Assembly (NCBI RefSeq): GCF_001592045.1
Contig: NZ_BCWB01000040.1
Coordinates: forward strand, 1 to 64,000
Origin: Thermobifida fusca NBRC 14071 = JCM 3263
Lineage (GTDB): Bacteria; Actinomycetota; Actinomycetes; Streptosporangiales; Streptosporangiaceae
Length of the DNA: 64,000 bases
Reading direction: 5' to 3'
The position numbers and the translations under genes were made by a program. Below, one piece after another: positions 46,745 through 55,928 of this stretch (positions are counted from its first letter, which is position 1; every line of letters begins with the position of its first letter). Under the pieces are notes generated by a model. The model was not told where the DNA came from. It saw nothing but the letters and a program-made list of their open reading frames with translations, and searched no databases.

Positions 46745-47053
46745 ATGTGGAGTACAGACTGGGCTGCGCGTGCTGCCTGTCGGGAGATCGACCCCGACTC
46801 GCTGTTCGTCCAGGGGGCCGCGCAGAACCGGGCCAAACTCATCTGCCGGGGGTGCCCGGTCCGCACCGAGTGTCTGGCTGACGCGCTGGACAACCGGATC
46901 GAGTTCGGTGTCTGGGGAGGGATGACCGAACGCGAGCGGAGGGCTCTGCTGCGGCGCCGCCCCGAGGTGACCTCGTGGCGGGCACTGCTCGAAGACGCCC
47001 GGCAGCACTACCAGCAGTCCGGGGCTGCTAAGGACCAGTTCGTCAAGGGTTGA
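46745..47053 (+). CDS. whiB4: WhiB-family Fe-S regulator (WhiB4/WblA type)
   Basis: A 102-residue protein with the four cluster Cys (ACREIDP, then LICRGCPVRTEC) and the GVWGGMTERERRALLRRRP turn-basic motif. The FVQGAAQNRAKLICRGCPV and CLADALDNRIEFGVWGG stretches match the WhiB4/WblA group, which binds a 4Fe-4S cluster, senses O2/NO, and controls differentiation and redox genes. It is next to the PBP gene as in M. tuberculosis. Its ATG is at 46745; the frame is open 15 bases upstream, but MWSTDW is the family start. A hairpin follows the stop (47059-47083). Confidence 0.93.
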   Translation: MWSTDWAARAACREIDPDSLFVQGAAQNRAKLICRGCPVRTECLADALDNRIEFGVWGGMTERERRALLRRRPEVTSWRALLEDARQHYQQSGAAKDQFVKG

Positions 47054-47058
47054 CGGCA

Positions 47059-47083
47059 CCACGGGCAGGGAGGAAGCCCGTGG
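47059..47083 (+). terminator. probable whiB4 terminator
   Basis: CCACGGGC (47059-47066) pairs with GCCCGTGG (47076-47083), 6 bases past the stop. Confidence 0.45.
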
Positions 47084-47324
47084 CCGCCCGCGCCCCCGGT
47101 GCACGTTCCGGAGACCGTGGAGGGTGGTTTTCGGCAGCGACAGAGCAAGACGGGGGAACCAGCCGTCTTCCGGACGGAGCCGTGCAAGCGCGGGACAGGT
47201 CCGTCCACCATTCATTGGGAGGGTGTGGGGTGGGGCTGCTCTTGTCGAGGACACGTGGTGAGAGGAGACGCGGCGTCCACGCGACCGAGGGGAGCAGCCG
47301 CCCCTTCCTGAGGGCACCGGGCCG

Positions 47325-48464
47325 TTACGGCACGGTGGACACACCAGCGAGTGCCCGGCCGATCGCGCGGAGCGCGTCCAGGTCGTGGACGTCTTCCGGG
47401 TAGGCCGGGACTTCCGCTATCGCAACGTCAGGATGGTCCGCAGCGAACCGGTTGCGCAGTCGCTGCTCCCGGTTCCGCTGTCGGACCCGTCCGGCATGCA
47501 GGCGGAGTGCCGCGGCGGCGAGGGGATGCTCCCCGGTTGCTTCGAGCAGCTCCGCCGCGGCCGAGCCTTGTTCCGCTGAGAGGTCGGCGTGGACCTGTTG
47601 GACGCGGTTGAGGACCAGGCCGGCCAGCGGCATCTGTTCTGCGGAGAGCCGTGCCACGAAGTAGGAGGCTTCCCGCAGCGCGTCGAGCTCGGGTGCGGCC
47701 ACGACGAGGAACGCGGTGCCTTCGGTTTGCAGGATCCGGTAGGTCTGTTCGGCCCGTTCCTGGAATCCGCCGAAGACAGCGTCGAACGCGCCGATGAAGG
47801 ACTGCACGTCTTTGAGGAGCTGGGTGCCGAGGATCTTCGTGATCACCCCGGTCACCAGGCCGAACCCTGCGCCGAGCAGGCGGAAGGCTCCGCCGCGTGC
47901 GGGGGTGCCCAGGAATCTGACCAGGCGGCCGTCGAGGAATCTGCCGAGCCGTTTGGGGGCGTCGAGGAAGTCCAGTGCGGACCGGCTGGGCGGGGTGTCG
48001 ACAACGATGAGGTCCCATTCGTCGGAACGCCGCAACTGGCCCAGCTTCTCCATCGCCATGTACTCCTGCGTGCCCGCGAAGCTGGACGACAAGGACTGGT
48101 AGAAGGGGTTGTTGAGGATCTGCTCCGCCCGCTGGGGGTCTGCGTGCGCTTCGACGGTCTCGTCGAAGGTGCGTTTCATGTCCAGCATCATGGCGTGCAG
48201 TGATCCGCCGTTGCTGTCCGCGACACCGGGGACCGGGCGCGGGGTGTTGTCCAGTTCGGTCAGTCCCAGGGATTGGGCGAGTCGGCGGGCCGGGTCCACG
48301 GTGATCACCACGGTGTGCCGTCCGCGTTCTGCGGCGCGCAAGGCCAGGGCCGCGGCCGTGGTGGTCTTGCCGACGCCTCCGGAGCCGCAGCACACCACGA
48401 TTCGGGTGCCGGGGTTGTCGAGGAGGTCGTCCACGTCGAGGGTGCGGGGAGGGGTGGGGTTCAC
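47325..48464 (-). CDS. ArsA/GET3-type ATPase, second of a pair
   Basis: A 379-residue anion-transporting-ATPase family protein (Rv3680-type). Deviant Walker A GSGGVGKTTTAAALALRAA near residue 30; PARRLAQSLG and VVDTPPSRSALDFLDAP (Asp switch) follow. The family includes arsenite pump subunits, but no arsB is present and the GET3-like Cys pair is not apparent; in mycobacteria the pair has been linked to nutrient and detoxification roles. GTG start overlaps the stop of the first ATPase by 4 bases, so both are translated together. Confidence 0.85.
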   Translation of the reverse strand: MNPTPPRTLDVDDLLDNPGTRIVVCCGSGGVGKTTTAAALALRAAERGRHTVVITVDPARRLAQSLGLTELDNTPRPVPGVADSNGGSLHAMMLDMKRTFDETVEAHADPQRAEQILNNPFYQSLSSSFAGTQEYMAMEKLGQLRRSDEWDLIVVDTPPSRSALDFLDAPKRLGRFLDGRLVRFLGTPARGGAFRLLGAGFGLVTGVITKILGTQLLKDVQSFIGAFDAVFGGFQERAEQTYRILQTEGTAFLVVAAPELDALREASYFVARLSAEQMPLAGLVLNRVQQVHADLSAEQGSAAAELLEATGEHPLAAAALRLHAGRVRQRNREQRLRNRFAADHPDVAIAEVPAYPEDVHDLDALRAIGRALAGVSTVP

Positions 48465-49474
48465 ACTGCCCCCTGGTCGCGTAGTTCGCGGGCGAGTCGG
48501 CGGAGGCCGTCAAGGTCGACCCCGTCGTCGAGGAAAGGGACGTCGTAGCAGGGGCGTCCGGCTGCGGCGAGCCGGCTGCGGGCTTCGGCTGCTACTCGCA
48601 TGTGCCGGGCGTGTTCCACGATTTCTTTGGACAGCTCCTGGGCGAGACGGGACGGGTCGGGGAGGCTGGCGGCCTGAAGGCCGCGGGTGAGCGCGGCGAC
48701 GTCGACGACACCTTGGGACGCTGCGGCGAGCACGGAGTCCTCTAGCAGCGCGGGGCGGACCATGTTCACCAGGATGCCTCCCACATGCAGTCCTGCGTCG
48801 CGTGCCTCCGCGATTCCCTCCACGCATTCTTGGACCGGCATTTCTTCGAGCAGGGTGACGAAGTGCACCACGGTTTCGGGGGAGCGGATGACGTCTATGA
48901 CCCGGGCGGCGTGGTCGCGGACCGGGCCTACCCGGGCCAGGCCGGAGACTTCGGCGGTGACGTTGAGGAAACGAGTGATGCGGCCGGTGGGCGGGGCGTC
49001 GAGCACTACGGCGTCGTAGACGTACGGGCCGGGACCGTCGTGCCGGGCACTCTGCGGGGTGCGGCGGCGCACTGCTTCGGTGACTTTGCCGGTCAGGAGG
49101 ATGTCGCGGGCGCCGGGCGCGATCGTGGTGGCGAAGTCGATGACGCCGAAGCGGCGGAGTGCACCGCCGACCCGGCGCAGGCCGTAGAACATCTCCAGGT
49201 ATTCCAGGAGCGCTGCCTCAGCGTCGACGGCGAGCGCGTAGACCGTGCCGCCGTTGTCGGCGGCGGCGATTTCGCGTTCCGCATAGGACAGCGAGTCGAG
49301 GCCGAAGAGCGGGGCGATGCCGTGCCGTTCTTCAACTTCCACCAGCAGCACTTTGCCGCCTTCCGCGGCCAGGGCTAGAGCGAGTGCTGCGGCGACGGTG
49401 GTTTTCCCGGTGCCTCCTTTGCCGGTGACGACGTGGAGGCGGACTCCGTCCCAATCGCGATCGCGTGAGCTCAC
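48461..49474 (-). CDS. ArsA/GET3-type ATPase, first of a pair
   Basis: A 337-residue partner (Rv3679-type). Walker A VTGKGGTGKTTVAAALALALAAEG near residue 15, then EVEERHGIAPLFGL, and VLDAPPTGRITRFLN. GTG 49474 (VSSRDRDWDGVRLHVV) is chosen because the codons between it and an upstream ATG (49549) have poor GC third positions and contain a promoter-like TAGACT; the ATG, with GGCAGGGG ahead, stays possible. Divergent from DUF4177. The two ATPases likely form one complex. Confidence 0.85.
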   Translation of the reverse strand: MSSRDRDWDGVRLHVVTGKGGTGKTTVAAALALALAAEGGKVLLVEVEERHGIAPLFGLDSLSYAEREIAAADNGGTVYALAVDAEAALLEYLEMFYGLRRVGGALRRFGVIDFATTIAPGARDILLTGKVTEAVRRRTPQSARHDGPGPYVYDAVVLDAPPTGRITRFLNVTAEVSGLARVGPVRDHAARVIDVIRSPETVVHFVTLLEEMPVQECVEGIAEARDAGLHVGGILVNMVRPALLEDSVLAAASQGVVDVAALTRGLQAASLPDPSRLAQELSKEIVEHARHMRVAAEARSRLAAAGRPCYDVPFLDDGVDLDGLRRLARELRDQGAV

Positions 49475-49592
49475 CCCACGGAGTCTATGCACTGCGGGTT
49501 GAGGTCTCGCCCTGCCGCCGCCGGGAGTGATGGTGCTGGTAAGGGTCATGGACCCCTGCCGTGCGGGGAACGGTCGCTATAAGGTTGGCGCC

Positions 49593-49766
49593 ATGACGAA
49601 GTGGGAGTACGCGACTGTGCCGTTGTTGTCGCACGCAACCAAGCAAATTCTGGACAATTGGGGCGAAGACGGGTGGGAATTGGTCACGGTGATCCCCGGC
49701 CCCACGATCGGCGATGACCCGCGCAACCAGCAGTTGGTCGCCTACCTGAAGCGCGAGAAGAAATGA
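49593..49766 (+). CDS. DUF4177 small protein
   Basis: A 57-residue protein: MTKWEYATVPLLSHATKQILDNWGEDGWELVTVIPG...LVAYLKREKK. Matches DUF4177 and the equivalent small gene next to Rv3678c. Its stop overlaps the RidA start (ATGA), so the two are coupled. Function unknown. Confidence 0.85.
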   Translation: MTKWEYATVPLLSHATKQILDNWGEDGWELVTVIPGPTIGDDPRNQQLVAYLKREKK

Positions 49767-50230
49767 CGACGAAGACCCCTGAGACACGATTGGCGGAGCT
49801 CGGGCACACCCTGCCCGAGGTGGTCCCTCCCGTGGCCGCATACCTGCCGACCGTGCGCAGCGGGAGCCACGTCTACGTCTCCGGGCAGCTTCCGGTGGTC
49901 GGCGGGGAGCTCCGTGCGACCGGCAAAGTGGGGGCCGACGTCGACCCGGAGCAGGCCAAGGAGCTGGCCGCGGTGTGCGCGTTGAACGCGATCGCCGCCA
50001 TCAAAGCCGAGGTGGGCGAACTGTCCCGGGTGAAACGCGTGGTCAAGGTCGTGGGATTCGTGGCCAGCGACCCGTCGTTCACCGGCCAGCCGCAGGTCAT
50101 CAATGAGGCCAGTGAACTGTTCACCGAGGTGTTCGGCGAAGCCGGCAAGCATGCGCGTAGCGCGGTGGGTGTGGCCGTGCTCCCGTTGAACGCCCCGGTC
50201 GAGGTTGAGGTGATCGTCGAGGTCGACTAG
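49763..50230 (+). CDS. RidA-family enamine/imine deaminase
   Basis: A 155-residue YjgF/RidA protein (YLPTVRSGSHVYVSGQLPVVGGEL, HARSAVGVAVLPLNAPVEVEVIVEV near the C-terminus with the substrate-binding Arg). RidA hydrolyses reactive 2-aminoacrylate from PLP enzymes. Trimeric, cytosolic. Sits between DUF4177 and the NUDIX gene in one operon. Confidence 0.88.
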   Translation: MTTKTPETRLAELGHTLPEVVPPVAAYLPTVRSGSHVYVSGQLPVVGGELRATGKVGADVDPEQAKELAAVCALNAIAAIKAEVGELSRVKRVVKVVGFVASDPSFTGQPQVINEASELFTEVFGEAGKHARSAVGVAVLPLNAPVEVEVIVEVD

Positions 50231-50276
50231 TCCGGTCCGACCAGGCAACGTCACCGTCCCCCGGGGAGGAGGCTCC

Positions 50277-51209
50277 GTGTCAGCGAACCATTCAGAATGC
50301 CGGCGGGAAGAAGAGGAGAAGCCTTCCTCCGCTCCCGTGTCTCCCTCCGAAGAAGCGACTCTCTCGGAGGGTGAGGTCATCCGCCACCTTGGCAGCGGCG
50401 AGATCACTCCCCGCATGTGGGACGTGCTCGCGGGGCGGGTGACTCCGGTGCGGCCTCGGGACGCCGCGACCGTGCTGCTGGTGCGTCAGGCAGATCGAGG
50501 TCTCGAGGTGTACCTGCTGCGGCGGGTCGCTTCGATGCGGTTCGCTCCGGGCATGTACGCCTTCCCCGGGGGGTCGGTGGATCCGCGGGACAGCGACCAC
50601 ACGATCCGCTGGAGCGGGCCGCCGCCCCGGGAGTGGGCTCGCGCGTTCGGGGCGGACGAGGCACTGGCGCGCGCCCTCGTCTGCGCGGCGGTACGGGAAA
50701 CCTTTGAAGAGTCCGGGGTGCTGCTGGCCGGTCCCTCCGAGAATGAAGTGGTAGCCGATACGCGGGGGGACGACTGGGAGGAAGACCGGCAGGCGCTGCT
50801 CAACCGTTCCCTGTCGCTCGCGGAACTGCTTGACCGGCGAGGGCTGGTGCTCCGCTCGGATCTACTGTGTCCGTGGGCGCGGTGGATCACCCCGGCGATG
50901 GAGCCGCGCCGCTACGACACCAGGTTCTTTGTCGCGGTCCTGCCGGAAGGCCAGCAGCCTCGCGACGTGGGCGGGGAAGCCGACCATGTCACGTGGATGT
51001 CCCCGGAGGAGGCGGTGCGGCAGTGGCGGGCGGGGCAGTTGGCGATGCTGCCGCCCACGGTGGCCAACCTGAAGAGCCTCATCGGATACGCCACACCTGA
51101 GGAGGTGTTGGCCGCGGAACGGGAGATCGTTCCGGTGCAACCGGAGTTCCGGAAGTCTGCGGGGGGAATCACACTGATCGTTCCCGATGGTGTTGATTAT
51201 CCGTTCTGA
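50277..51209 (+). CDS. NUDIX hydrolase
   Basis: A 310-residue protein. A disordered acidic N-terminus (1-55) precedes the NUDIX fold (DAATVLLVRQADRGLEVYLLRRVASM...YAFPGGSVDPRD...VRETFEESGVLL). The spacing of GG and RETFEES is wider than the standard box, as in the Rv3679-region NUDIX group. GTG 50277 has GGGGAGGAGG ahead. Substrate unknown. Stop overlaps the ATG at 51209. Confidence 0.82.
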   Translation: MSANHSECRREEEEKPSSAPVSPSEEATLSEGEVIRHLGSGEITPRMWDVLAGRVTPVRPRDAATVLLVRQADRGLEVYLLRRVASMRFAPGMYAFPGGSVDPRDSDHTIRWSGPPPREWARAFGADEALARALVCAAVRETFEESGVLLAGPSENEVVADTRGDDWEEDRQALLNRSLSLAELLDRRGLVLRSDLLCPWARWITPAMEPRRYDTRFFVAVLPEGQQPRDVGGEADHVTWMSPEEAVRQWRAGQLAMLPPTVANLKSLIGYATPEEVLAAEREIVPVQPEFRKSAGGITLIVPDGVDYPF

Positions 51210-51247
51210 TGGACCCCCTAGTCGGGCATGCCGCGAAAAGAGGTGCG

Positions 51248-52063
51248 ATGAGGATCGACGGTTCCGGGACGCTGCGCGCAAGTTGCGTTCTCTGCCCGAA
51301 TCCCGGCCCGATGACGCTCGACGGAACGAACACGTGGATACTGCGGGAGCCTGGCGCCCGCAACGTGCTGGTGGTCGACCCCGGACCCCATCACGAACGG
51401 CACCTGGAGCGTGTTGCGCGCATGGTGCAAGAGCAGGGATCCCAGGTCACCCAGGCCCTGCTCACCCACGGCCATGCCGACCACGCCGCGGGGGCACGGT
51501 ACTTCTCCGAGCTGACCGGCTGCCGTGTGCGCGCGGTCGATCCGGCGCATCGCATCAGCGGGGACGGGCTCGACGACGGAGAAGTGGTCGAAGCAGACGG
51601 ACTGCGGGTACGGGTGCTGCGCACGCCCGGGCACACCGCGGACTCGGTGAGCTTCCACCTGCCTGCGGACGACGTCGTCCTCACCGGGGACACCGTGCTG
51701 GGGCGGGGCACCACGGTGATCGTCGGAGAAGACGGCGGAGACCTGGGCGACTATTTGAATTCCCTGATTCGGCTGCGTGACCTGGTGGACAGCGCGAACA
51801 TCCGCGCCCTGCTGCCCGCGCACGGGCCCGTCTGCACGGATCCGCTGCGGAAGCTGAACTCTTACATCCAGCACCGCGAAGAGCGGCTAGGACAGATCCG
51901 TGACGCGGTGGCGGCCGGGGCGGACACGCTGGCCGAGATCGTGGACCGGGTGTACGCGGACGTGGATCCCGCGCTGCGTGCCGCGACCGAAGCGTCCGTC
52001 CGCGCCCAGGTGCGGTACCTCGTGGACCGCGGAGACGTTCCCGTGGAGGTTCTGGCGGACTGA
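51248..52063 (+). CDS. MBL-fold hydrolase (Rv3677c type)
   Basis: A 271-residue metallo-beta-lactamase-fold protein. LTHGHADHAAGARYF carries the HxHxDH motif near residue 78, GHTADSVSFHLP the second His, TGDTVLGRGTT the bridging Asp, and LLPAHGPVCTDP the last His. The C-terminal helical domain (TLAEIVDRVYADVDPALRAATEASVRAQVRYL) is typical of LACTB2-like RNases/hydrolases. ATG 51248 has GAGG close ahead; ATG 51209, overlapping the NUDIX stop, is the alternative. Orthologs sit beside crp. Confidence 0.85.
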   Translation: MRIDGSGTLRASCVLCPNPGPMTLDGTNTWILREPGARNVLVVDPGPHHERHLERVARMVQEQGSQVTQALLTHGHADHAAGARYFSELTGCRVRAVDPAHRISGDGLDDGEVVEADGLRVRVLRTPGHTADSVSFHLPADDVVLTGDTVLGRGTTVIVGEDGGDLGDYLNSLIRLRDLVDSANIRALLPAHGPVCTDPLRKLNSYIQHREERLGQIRDAVAAGADTLAEIVDRVYADVDPALRAATEASVRAQVRYLVDRGDVPVEVLAD

Positions 52064-52180
52064 GCCTGCCCGCGGCGCGGCCGGGCGGCACGGGCATGCC
52101 GAGCACACTCGACGTGCCGGGGTCGGCGGAGCGGCCGCTTCACCGGTGTTCCTACTGCGCGGAGGATGGTTGTCCGGCAC

Positions 52181-52221
52181 GGTCCGACCGCCCGACGCCG
52201 CGGGACTGAGGCGGTCGGACC
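52181..52221. terminator. bidirectional terminator (MBL / crp)
   Basis: GGTCCGACCGCC (52181-52192) pairs with GGCGGTCGGACC (52210-52221) between the convergent MBL and crp genes. Confidence 0.65.
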
Positions 52222-52231
52222 GGGGTCGAAG

Positions 52232-52918
52232 TCAGCGGGCGCGGCGACGCAGCCGTTCCACGTCGAGCAGGACCACGGCTTTGGCTTCGATCCGCAGCCA
52301 GCCGCGCAGCGCGAATTCGGCCAGCGCCTTGTTGACGGTTTCGCGTGACGCGCCCACGAACTGGGCCAGCTCTTCTTGCGTCAGGTCGTGGTGGACGTGG
52401 AGCCCGTCCTCGCTCTGCTTGCCGAAACGTTCCGCCAGGTCGAGCAGGGCCTTGGCGACACGGCCGGGAACGTCGGTGAAGACCAGGTCCGCCACCACGT
52501 CGTTGGTCCGCCGCAGTCGGGTGGCCAGCGCCTTCAGCAGGTGGACGGCGACCTCGGGCTGCCGCATGATGAACGGCCGCAAGTCGTCGTGGCCCAGCCC
52601 GGCCAACACAGCGTCGGTTACCGCAACCGCGCTGGCCGTCCGCGGTCCCGGGTCGAACAGGGAGAGCTCACCCAGCATTTCGCCCGGGCCGAGAACCGCC
52701 AGCAGGTTCTCACGGCCGTCAGCGGACTTGCGGGTGAGTTTGACCTTTCCGCTGAGCATGACGTAGAGACGGTCACCCTCGTCTCCCTCGGAGAAGAGTG
52801 TCTGGCCCCGGCCGAGTCGCACCTCGGTGATGGAAGAACGCAGCGCGGCCGCGCCTTCTTCGTCAAGCGCCTCGAACAGGGGGGCCTTGCTCAGCACCTC
52901 GTTGGTCTCGTCCACCAT
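52232..52918 (-). CDS. crp: Crp/Fnr-family cAMP-responsive regulator
   Basis: A 228-residue regulator: cyclic-nucleotide domain (LFEALDEEGAAALRSSITEVRLGRGQTLFSEGDEGDRLYVMLSGKVKLTRKSADGRENLLAVLGPGEMLGELSLFDPGPRTASA) with the phosphate-binding cassette GELSLFDPGPRTAS, then a winged helix (DLTQEELAQFVGASRETVNKALAEFALRGWLRIE). This is the Rv3676/Crp type. Either ATG 52918 or GTG 52915 begins translation just after GAGGAGG; an upstream extension to 52999 is out. Neighbours match the M. tuberculosis crp locus. Confidence 0.93.
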   Translation of the reverse strand: MVDETNEVLSKAPLFEALDEEGAAALRSSITEVRLGRGQTLFSEGDEGDRLYVMLSGKVKLTRKSADGRENLLAVLGPGEMLGELSLFDPGPRTASAVAVTDAVLAGLGHDDLRPFIMRQPEVAVHLLKALATRLRRTNDVVADLVFTDVPGRVAKALLDLAERFGKQSEDGLHVHHDLTQEELAQFVGASRETVNKALAEFALRGWLRIEAKAVVLLDVERLRRRAR

Positions 52919-53179
52919 TCCTCCTCGCAGCCTGACCGTCAACAGTGTGACGCACATCGCACAAGCTGTGAAACCGGCGTGTTCCCTGGTGGACCCCACC
53001 GGGGGTACGAGCAGCTCGTCACAGCCGACGTCAGCACTTCGATCCTAGTTGTTTCTCGAGGGCGTGGCTGCGGACTCCGCTGGAGTGCCGGGAGGAAACC
53101 GCGGATAACACAGCCTGAGGCTGTCGCGGAATCCCGCGCTGACCGGGCACGAAGCAGAAAAGATACGTAGGCTGGAACA

Positions 53180-53956
53180 GTGTCCCGCAACGTATACACT
53201 GCTTCCTCCTCCCCCGGTGCTAGCGGCGACGCGTCCGCAGCGGAGCGCGACACGCCCACGGGTGAGACTCGCCTCGCTTTGATGAGACGTTCCCGACAAA
53301 TCAACCGGGAATTGGCGCGAATGTATCCCGACGCGCACTGTGAGCTTGATTTCACTACCCCCCTCGAACTCCTGGTAGCCACCATCCTGTCGGCCCAGTG
53401 CACGGACCGGAGGGTCAACAAGGTGACCCCCGTGTTGTTCGCCCGCTACCGCTCTGCAGCCGACTATGCTTCGGCCAACCAGGAGGAGCTCGAAAACATC
53501 ATCCGCTCCACTGGCTTCTACCGCACCAAGGCGCGCAACATCATCGCGCTTGGCCAGCGGTTGTGCGACGAACACGGCGGAGAAGTTCCCGACCGGTTGG
53601 AAGACTTGGTGAAACTGCCGGGTGTGGGCCGCAAGACCGCCAACGTGGTGCTGGGCAACGCCTTCGGTGTTCCCGGCCTCACCGTCGACACCCACTTCGG
53701 ACGGCTTGTGCGCCGCTTCGGGATGACCCGGCAGACCGACCCGGTGAAAGTGGAACAGGAGATCGCTGCCCTGTTCCCGCCCGAGGAGTGGACGATGCTA
53801 TCCCACCGGCTCATCTGGCACGGGCGCCGAGTCTGCCATGCCCGCCGCCCCGCGTGCGGTGCCTGCGAACTCCAGCACCTGTGCCCCTCCTACGGTGAAG
53901 GACCGGTGGACGAGGAGACCGCGCGGCGGCTGGTACGGACGGGGCCGTTCTCATGA
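53180..53956 (+). CDS. nth: endonuclease III (Nth)
   Basis: A 258-residue base-excision-repair glycosylase/AP lyase. HhH motif [18 protein letters not shown] with catalytic Lys and [13 protein letters not shown] with Asp, and the C-terminal 4Fe-4S set C-x6-C-x2-C-x5-C ([17 protein letters not shown]). The N-terminal 25 residues are an unusual acidic extension. Its 3' end overlaps the CoA NUDIX start by 4 bases. In M. tuberculosis a thioredoxin-like gene lies between the two; it is absent here. Confidence 0.93.
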   Translation: MSRNVYTASSSPGASGDASAAERDTPTGETRLALMRRSRQINRELARMYPDAHCELDFTTPLELLVATILSAQCTDRRVNKVTPVLFARYRSAADYASANQEELENIIRSTGFYRTKARNIIALGQRLCDEHGGEVPDRLEDLVKLPGVGRKTANVVLGNAFGVPGLTVDTHFGRLVRRFGMTRQTDPVKVEQEIAALFPPEEWTMLSHRLIWHGRRVCHARRPACGACELQHLCPSYGEGPVDEETARRLVRTGPFS

Positions 53957-54618
53957 GACCGCAGATCACTACTCCGGAATGGCTGCTGTCACTGACCGAG
54001 GCCGCGAAGCGGATGCCGGTGCCCGTCGAGATGCGGCCCCCAGCTTCCGGTGGGCGCAGCTCCGCGGTCCTGCTGCTGTTCGGGGAAGGCGAAGCCGGGC
54101 CCGACGTACTCCTCATCCAACGCAACACGGGGCTGCGGCGCCACTCGGGGCAGCCCGCCTTCCCCGGAGGGGCGCTCGAACCGCAGGACGCCGGGCCAGT
54201 GGACTGTGCCCTGCGGGAAGCCGAAGAGGAAACGGGGGTGGTCCGCGACGGAGTCCACGTGCTCGGCACCCTGCCGGAGTTCTACATTCCTCCCACAGGG
54301 TTCCGCGTCACCCCTGTGCTGGCGTGGTGGCACACCCCTTCTGAAGTGCGTGCCGTCGACACAGACGAAGTCGCCTCGGTGACCCGTGTCCCCATCGCAG
54401 AGCTCGCCGACCCGGCCAACCGGGTGCGTACAGTGCTGTCCAACGGGCGCACCGGCCCGGCGTTCCGGGTGCGCGGCATGCTGGTGTGGGGATTCACCGC
54501 TGGGATACTGGATCGTCTGCTCGTGTTGGGCGGGTGGGAACGGCCGTGGCGTGACCAGAATGTGGAAGTCATCGACGTGTTCCGACCCGTGGCCCGAGAC
54601 GGTGGCGGCACACCTTAA
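53953..54618 (+). CDS. CoA-type NUDIX hydrolase
   Basis: A 221-residue NUDIX protein of the CoA pyrophosphatase group: [34 protein letters not shown] has the LLTxR-like HSGQ motif plus the NUDIX box (G..E...REAEEETG). Such enzymes hydrolyse CoA or its derivatives. Coupled to nth (ATGA overlap); 32 bases before marP. Confidence 0.87.
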   Translation: MRPQITTPEWLLSLTEAAKRMPVPVEMRPPASGGRSSAVLLLFGEGEAGPDVLLIQRNTGLRRHSGQPAFPGGALEPQDAGPVDCALREAEEETGVVRDGVHVLGTLPEFYIPPTGFRVTPVLAWWHTPSEVRAVDTDEVASVTRVPIAELADPANRVRTVLSNGRTGPAFRVRGMLVWGFTAGILDRLLVLGGWERPWRDQNVEVIDVFRPVARDGGGTP

Positions 54619-54650
54619 AACAACCTTGGGGACAGCGGAGAGGAGCGGGT

Positions 54651-55829
54651 GTGCTGGACGCGATCCTCGTCGTGCTCATTATCGTCTTCGCGATCTCGGG
54701 CTACCGGCAGGGGTTCATTGTCGGAGTCCTGAGTTTTGTGGGCTTCATCGGCGGGGGAGTCCTGGCTGCGCTCGGCGCGCCTCCGGTCATCCAAGCGTTC
54801 GTCCCCAACCCCACGCAGCAGGCGCTCATCGCGATCGCGATGGTGTTCCTGTTCGCCGCGCTCGGCCAGTTCTTCACTTCCTATCTGGGCGCGCTCATCC
54901 GCAACCGGGTCACGTGGAACTCGGCGCGGATCCTCGACGCCATGGGCGGGGCCCTGGTGAGCACCCTGTCGGTGCTGCTGGTGTCCTGGCTGGTGGGGAG
55001 CGCCGTCGCTAACTCGATGATTCCTCTGGTCACCGAGCAGGTGCAGAATTCGCGGATCCTGCGGACGGTGGACCGGGTCATGCCTGATCCGGCGCAGACC
55101 TGGTTTTCCACCTTCCGCAGGATCGTCGACCAGAGCGCTTTCCCGCAGGTCTTCAGCGGGTTGGGCACCAGCGAGCCCGCGGAGGTCGCGGAACCCGACC
55201 CGTCGGTGCTCAACACTGAAGAGCTGCGGCGGGCAAGCCAGAGCGTCGTCAAAGTGCTGGGGAACGCGCCCTCCTGCCAGCGTCGGGTCGAAGGCACCGG
55301 GTTCGTCTACGCGCACGAGCGTGTCATGACGAACGCGCACGTGGTGGCCGGGGTGGAAGAGGAGCTGCGGATCGTCACCCGGGACGGTACCCAGTACGAG
55401 GCGATCGTGGTCCTCTACGACCCCCAACAGGATCTTGCGGTGCTCGCCGTGCCCGGTCTCGACTTGGAGCCGCTGGAATTCGAAATGCAGGCGAAGAAAG
55501 GCGACGACGCGGTCGTCGCCGGTTTCCCCCGGGACAGCGGGTTCACCGTGGTCCCCGCCCGGATCCGCGCCGAGCAGACCGCACGGGGACCCGACTTCTA
55601 CCACTCCCAGCAGGTGAGCCGGGAAATCTACCAGGTGCGCGCGGTGATCCAGCCGGGAAACTCTGGGGGGCCGCTGCTCTCACCCCGGGGAACCGTGTAC
55701 GGGGTGGTGTTCGCGGCCGCCACCAATGACGAAGAAACCGGTTACGTGTTGACCGCAGAAGAGGTTGCCGCGAACGCGGAAGCGGGAATCCGCGCTACCA
55801 CGCCGGTGTCCACTCAGGAATGCGACTAG
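54651..55829 (+). CDS. marP: MarP-type periplasmic serine protease
   Basis: A 392-residue membrane-bound trypsin-like protease. Four N-terminal helices (residues 5-24, 26-47, 60-80, 100-125) precede an extracytoplasmic protease with His 228 (TNAHVVAG), Asp 261 (QQDLAVLAV) and Ser 337 (GNSGGPL). Cys 209 (NAPSCQRR) and Cys 391 (STQECD) match the disulfide that tunes M. tuberculosis MarP, an acid-survival protease. GTG 54651 follows GGAGAGGAG. Transcription follows nth and NUDIX; a terminator lies downstream. Confidence 0.92.
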   Translation: MLDAILVVLIIVFAISGYRQGFIVGVLSFVGFIGGGVLAALGAPPVIQAFVPNPTQQALIAIAMVFLFAALGQFFTSYLGALIRNRVTWNSARILDAMGGALVSTLSVLLVSWLVGSAVANSMIPLVTEQVQNSRILRTVDRVMPDPAQTWFSTFRRIVDQSAFPQVFSGLGTSEPAEVAEPDPSVLNTEELRRASQSVVKVLGNAPSCQRRVEGTGFVYAHERVMTNAHVVAGVEEELRIVTRDGTQYEAIVVLYDPQQDLAVLAVPGLDLEPLEFEMQAKKGDDAVVAGFPRDSGFTVVPARIRAEQTARGPDFYHSQQVSREIYQVRAVIQPGNSGGPLLSPRGTVYGVVFAAATNDEETGYVLTAEEVAANAEAGIRATTPVSTQECD

Positions 55830-55885
55830 GCGCACCGCTGCCATGGCGGATTTGTGTGGTGCTTGAGGGGACGGGGGAAGGAATT

Positions 55886-55912
55886 ACGGGCGTCTCACCA
55901 TGAGACGCCCGT
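55886..55912. terminator. bidirectional terminator (marP / RsbW-like)
   Basis: ACGGGCGTCTC (55886-55896) pairs with GAGACGCCCGT (55902-55912) between convergent genes. Confidence 0.65.
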
Positions 55913-55928
55913 GGACGTGCGGAAGGCG

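Noticed and set aside
46486-46893. minus-strand frame opposite whiB4
   Set aside because: It is a shadow of the WhiB gene and its leader.
47228-47310. GGCTGCTC/GAGCAGCC inverted repeat with a 50-base loop
   Set aside because: The loop is long and only eight pairs form; too weak to call an RNA or a terminator.
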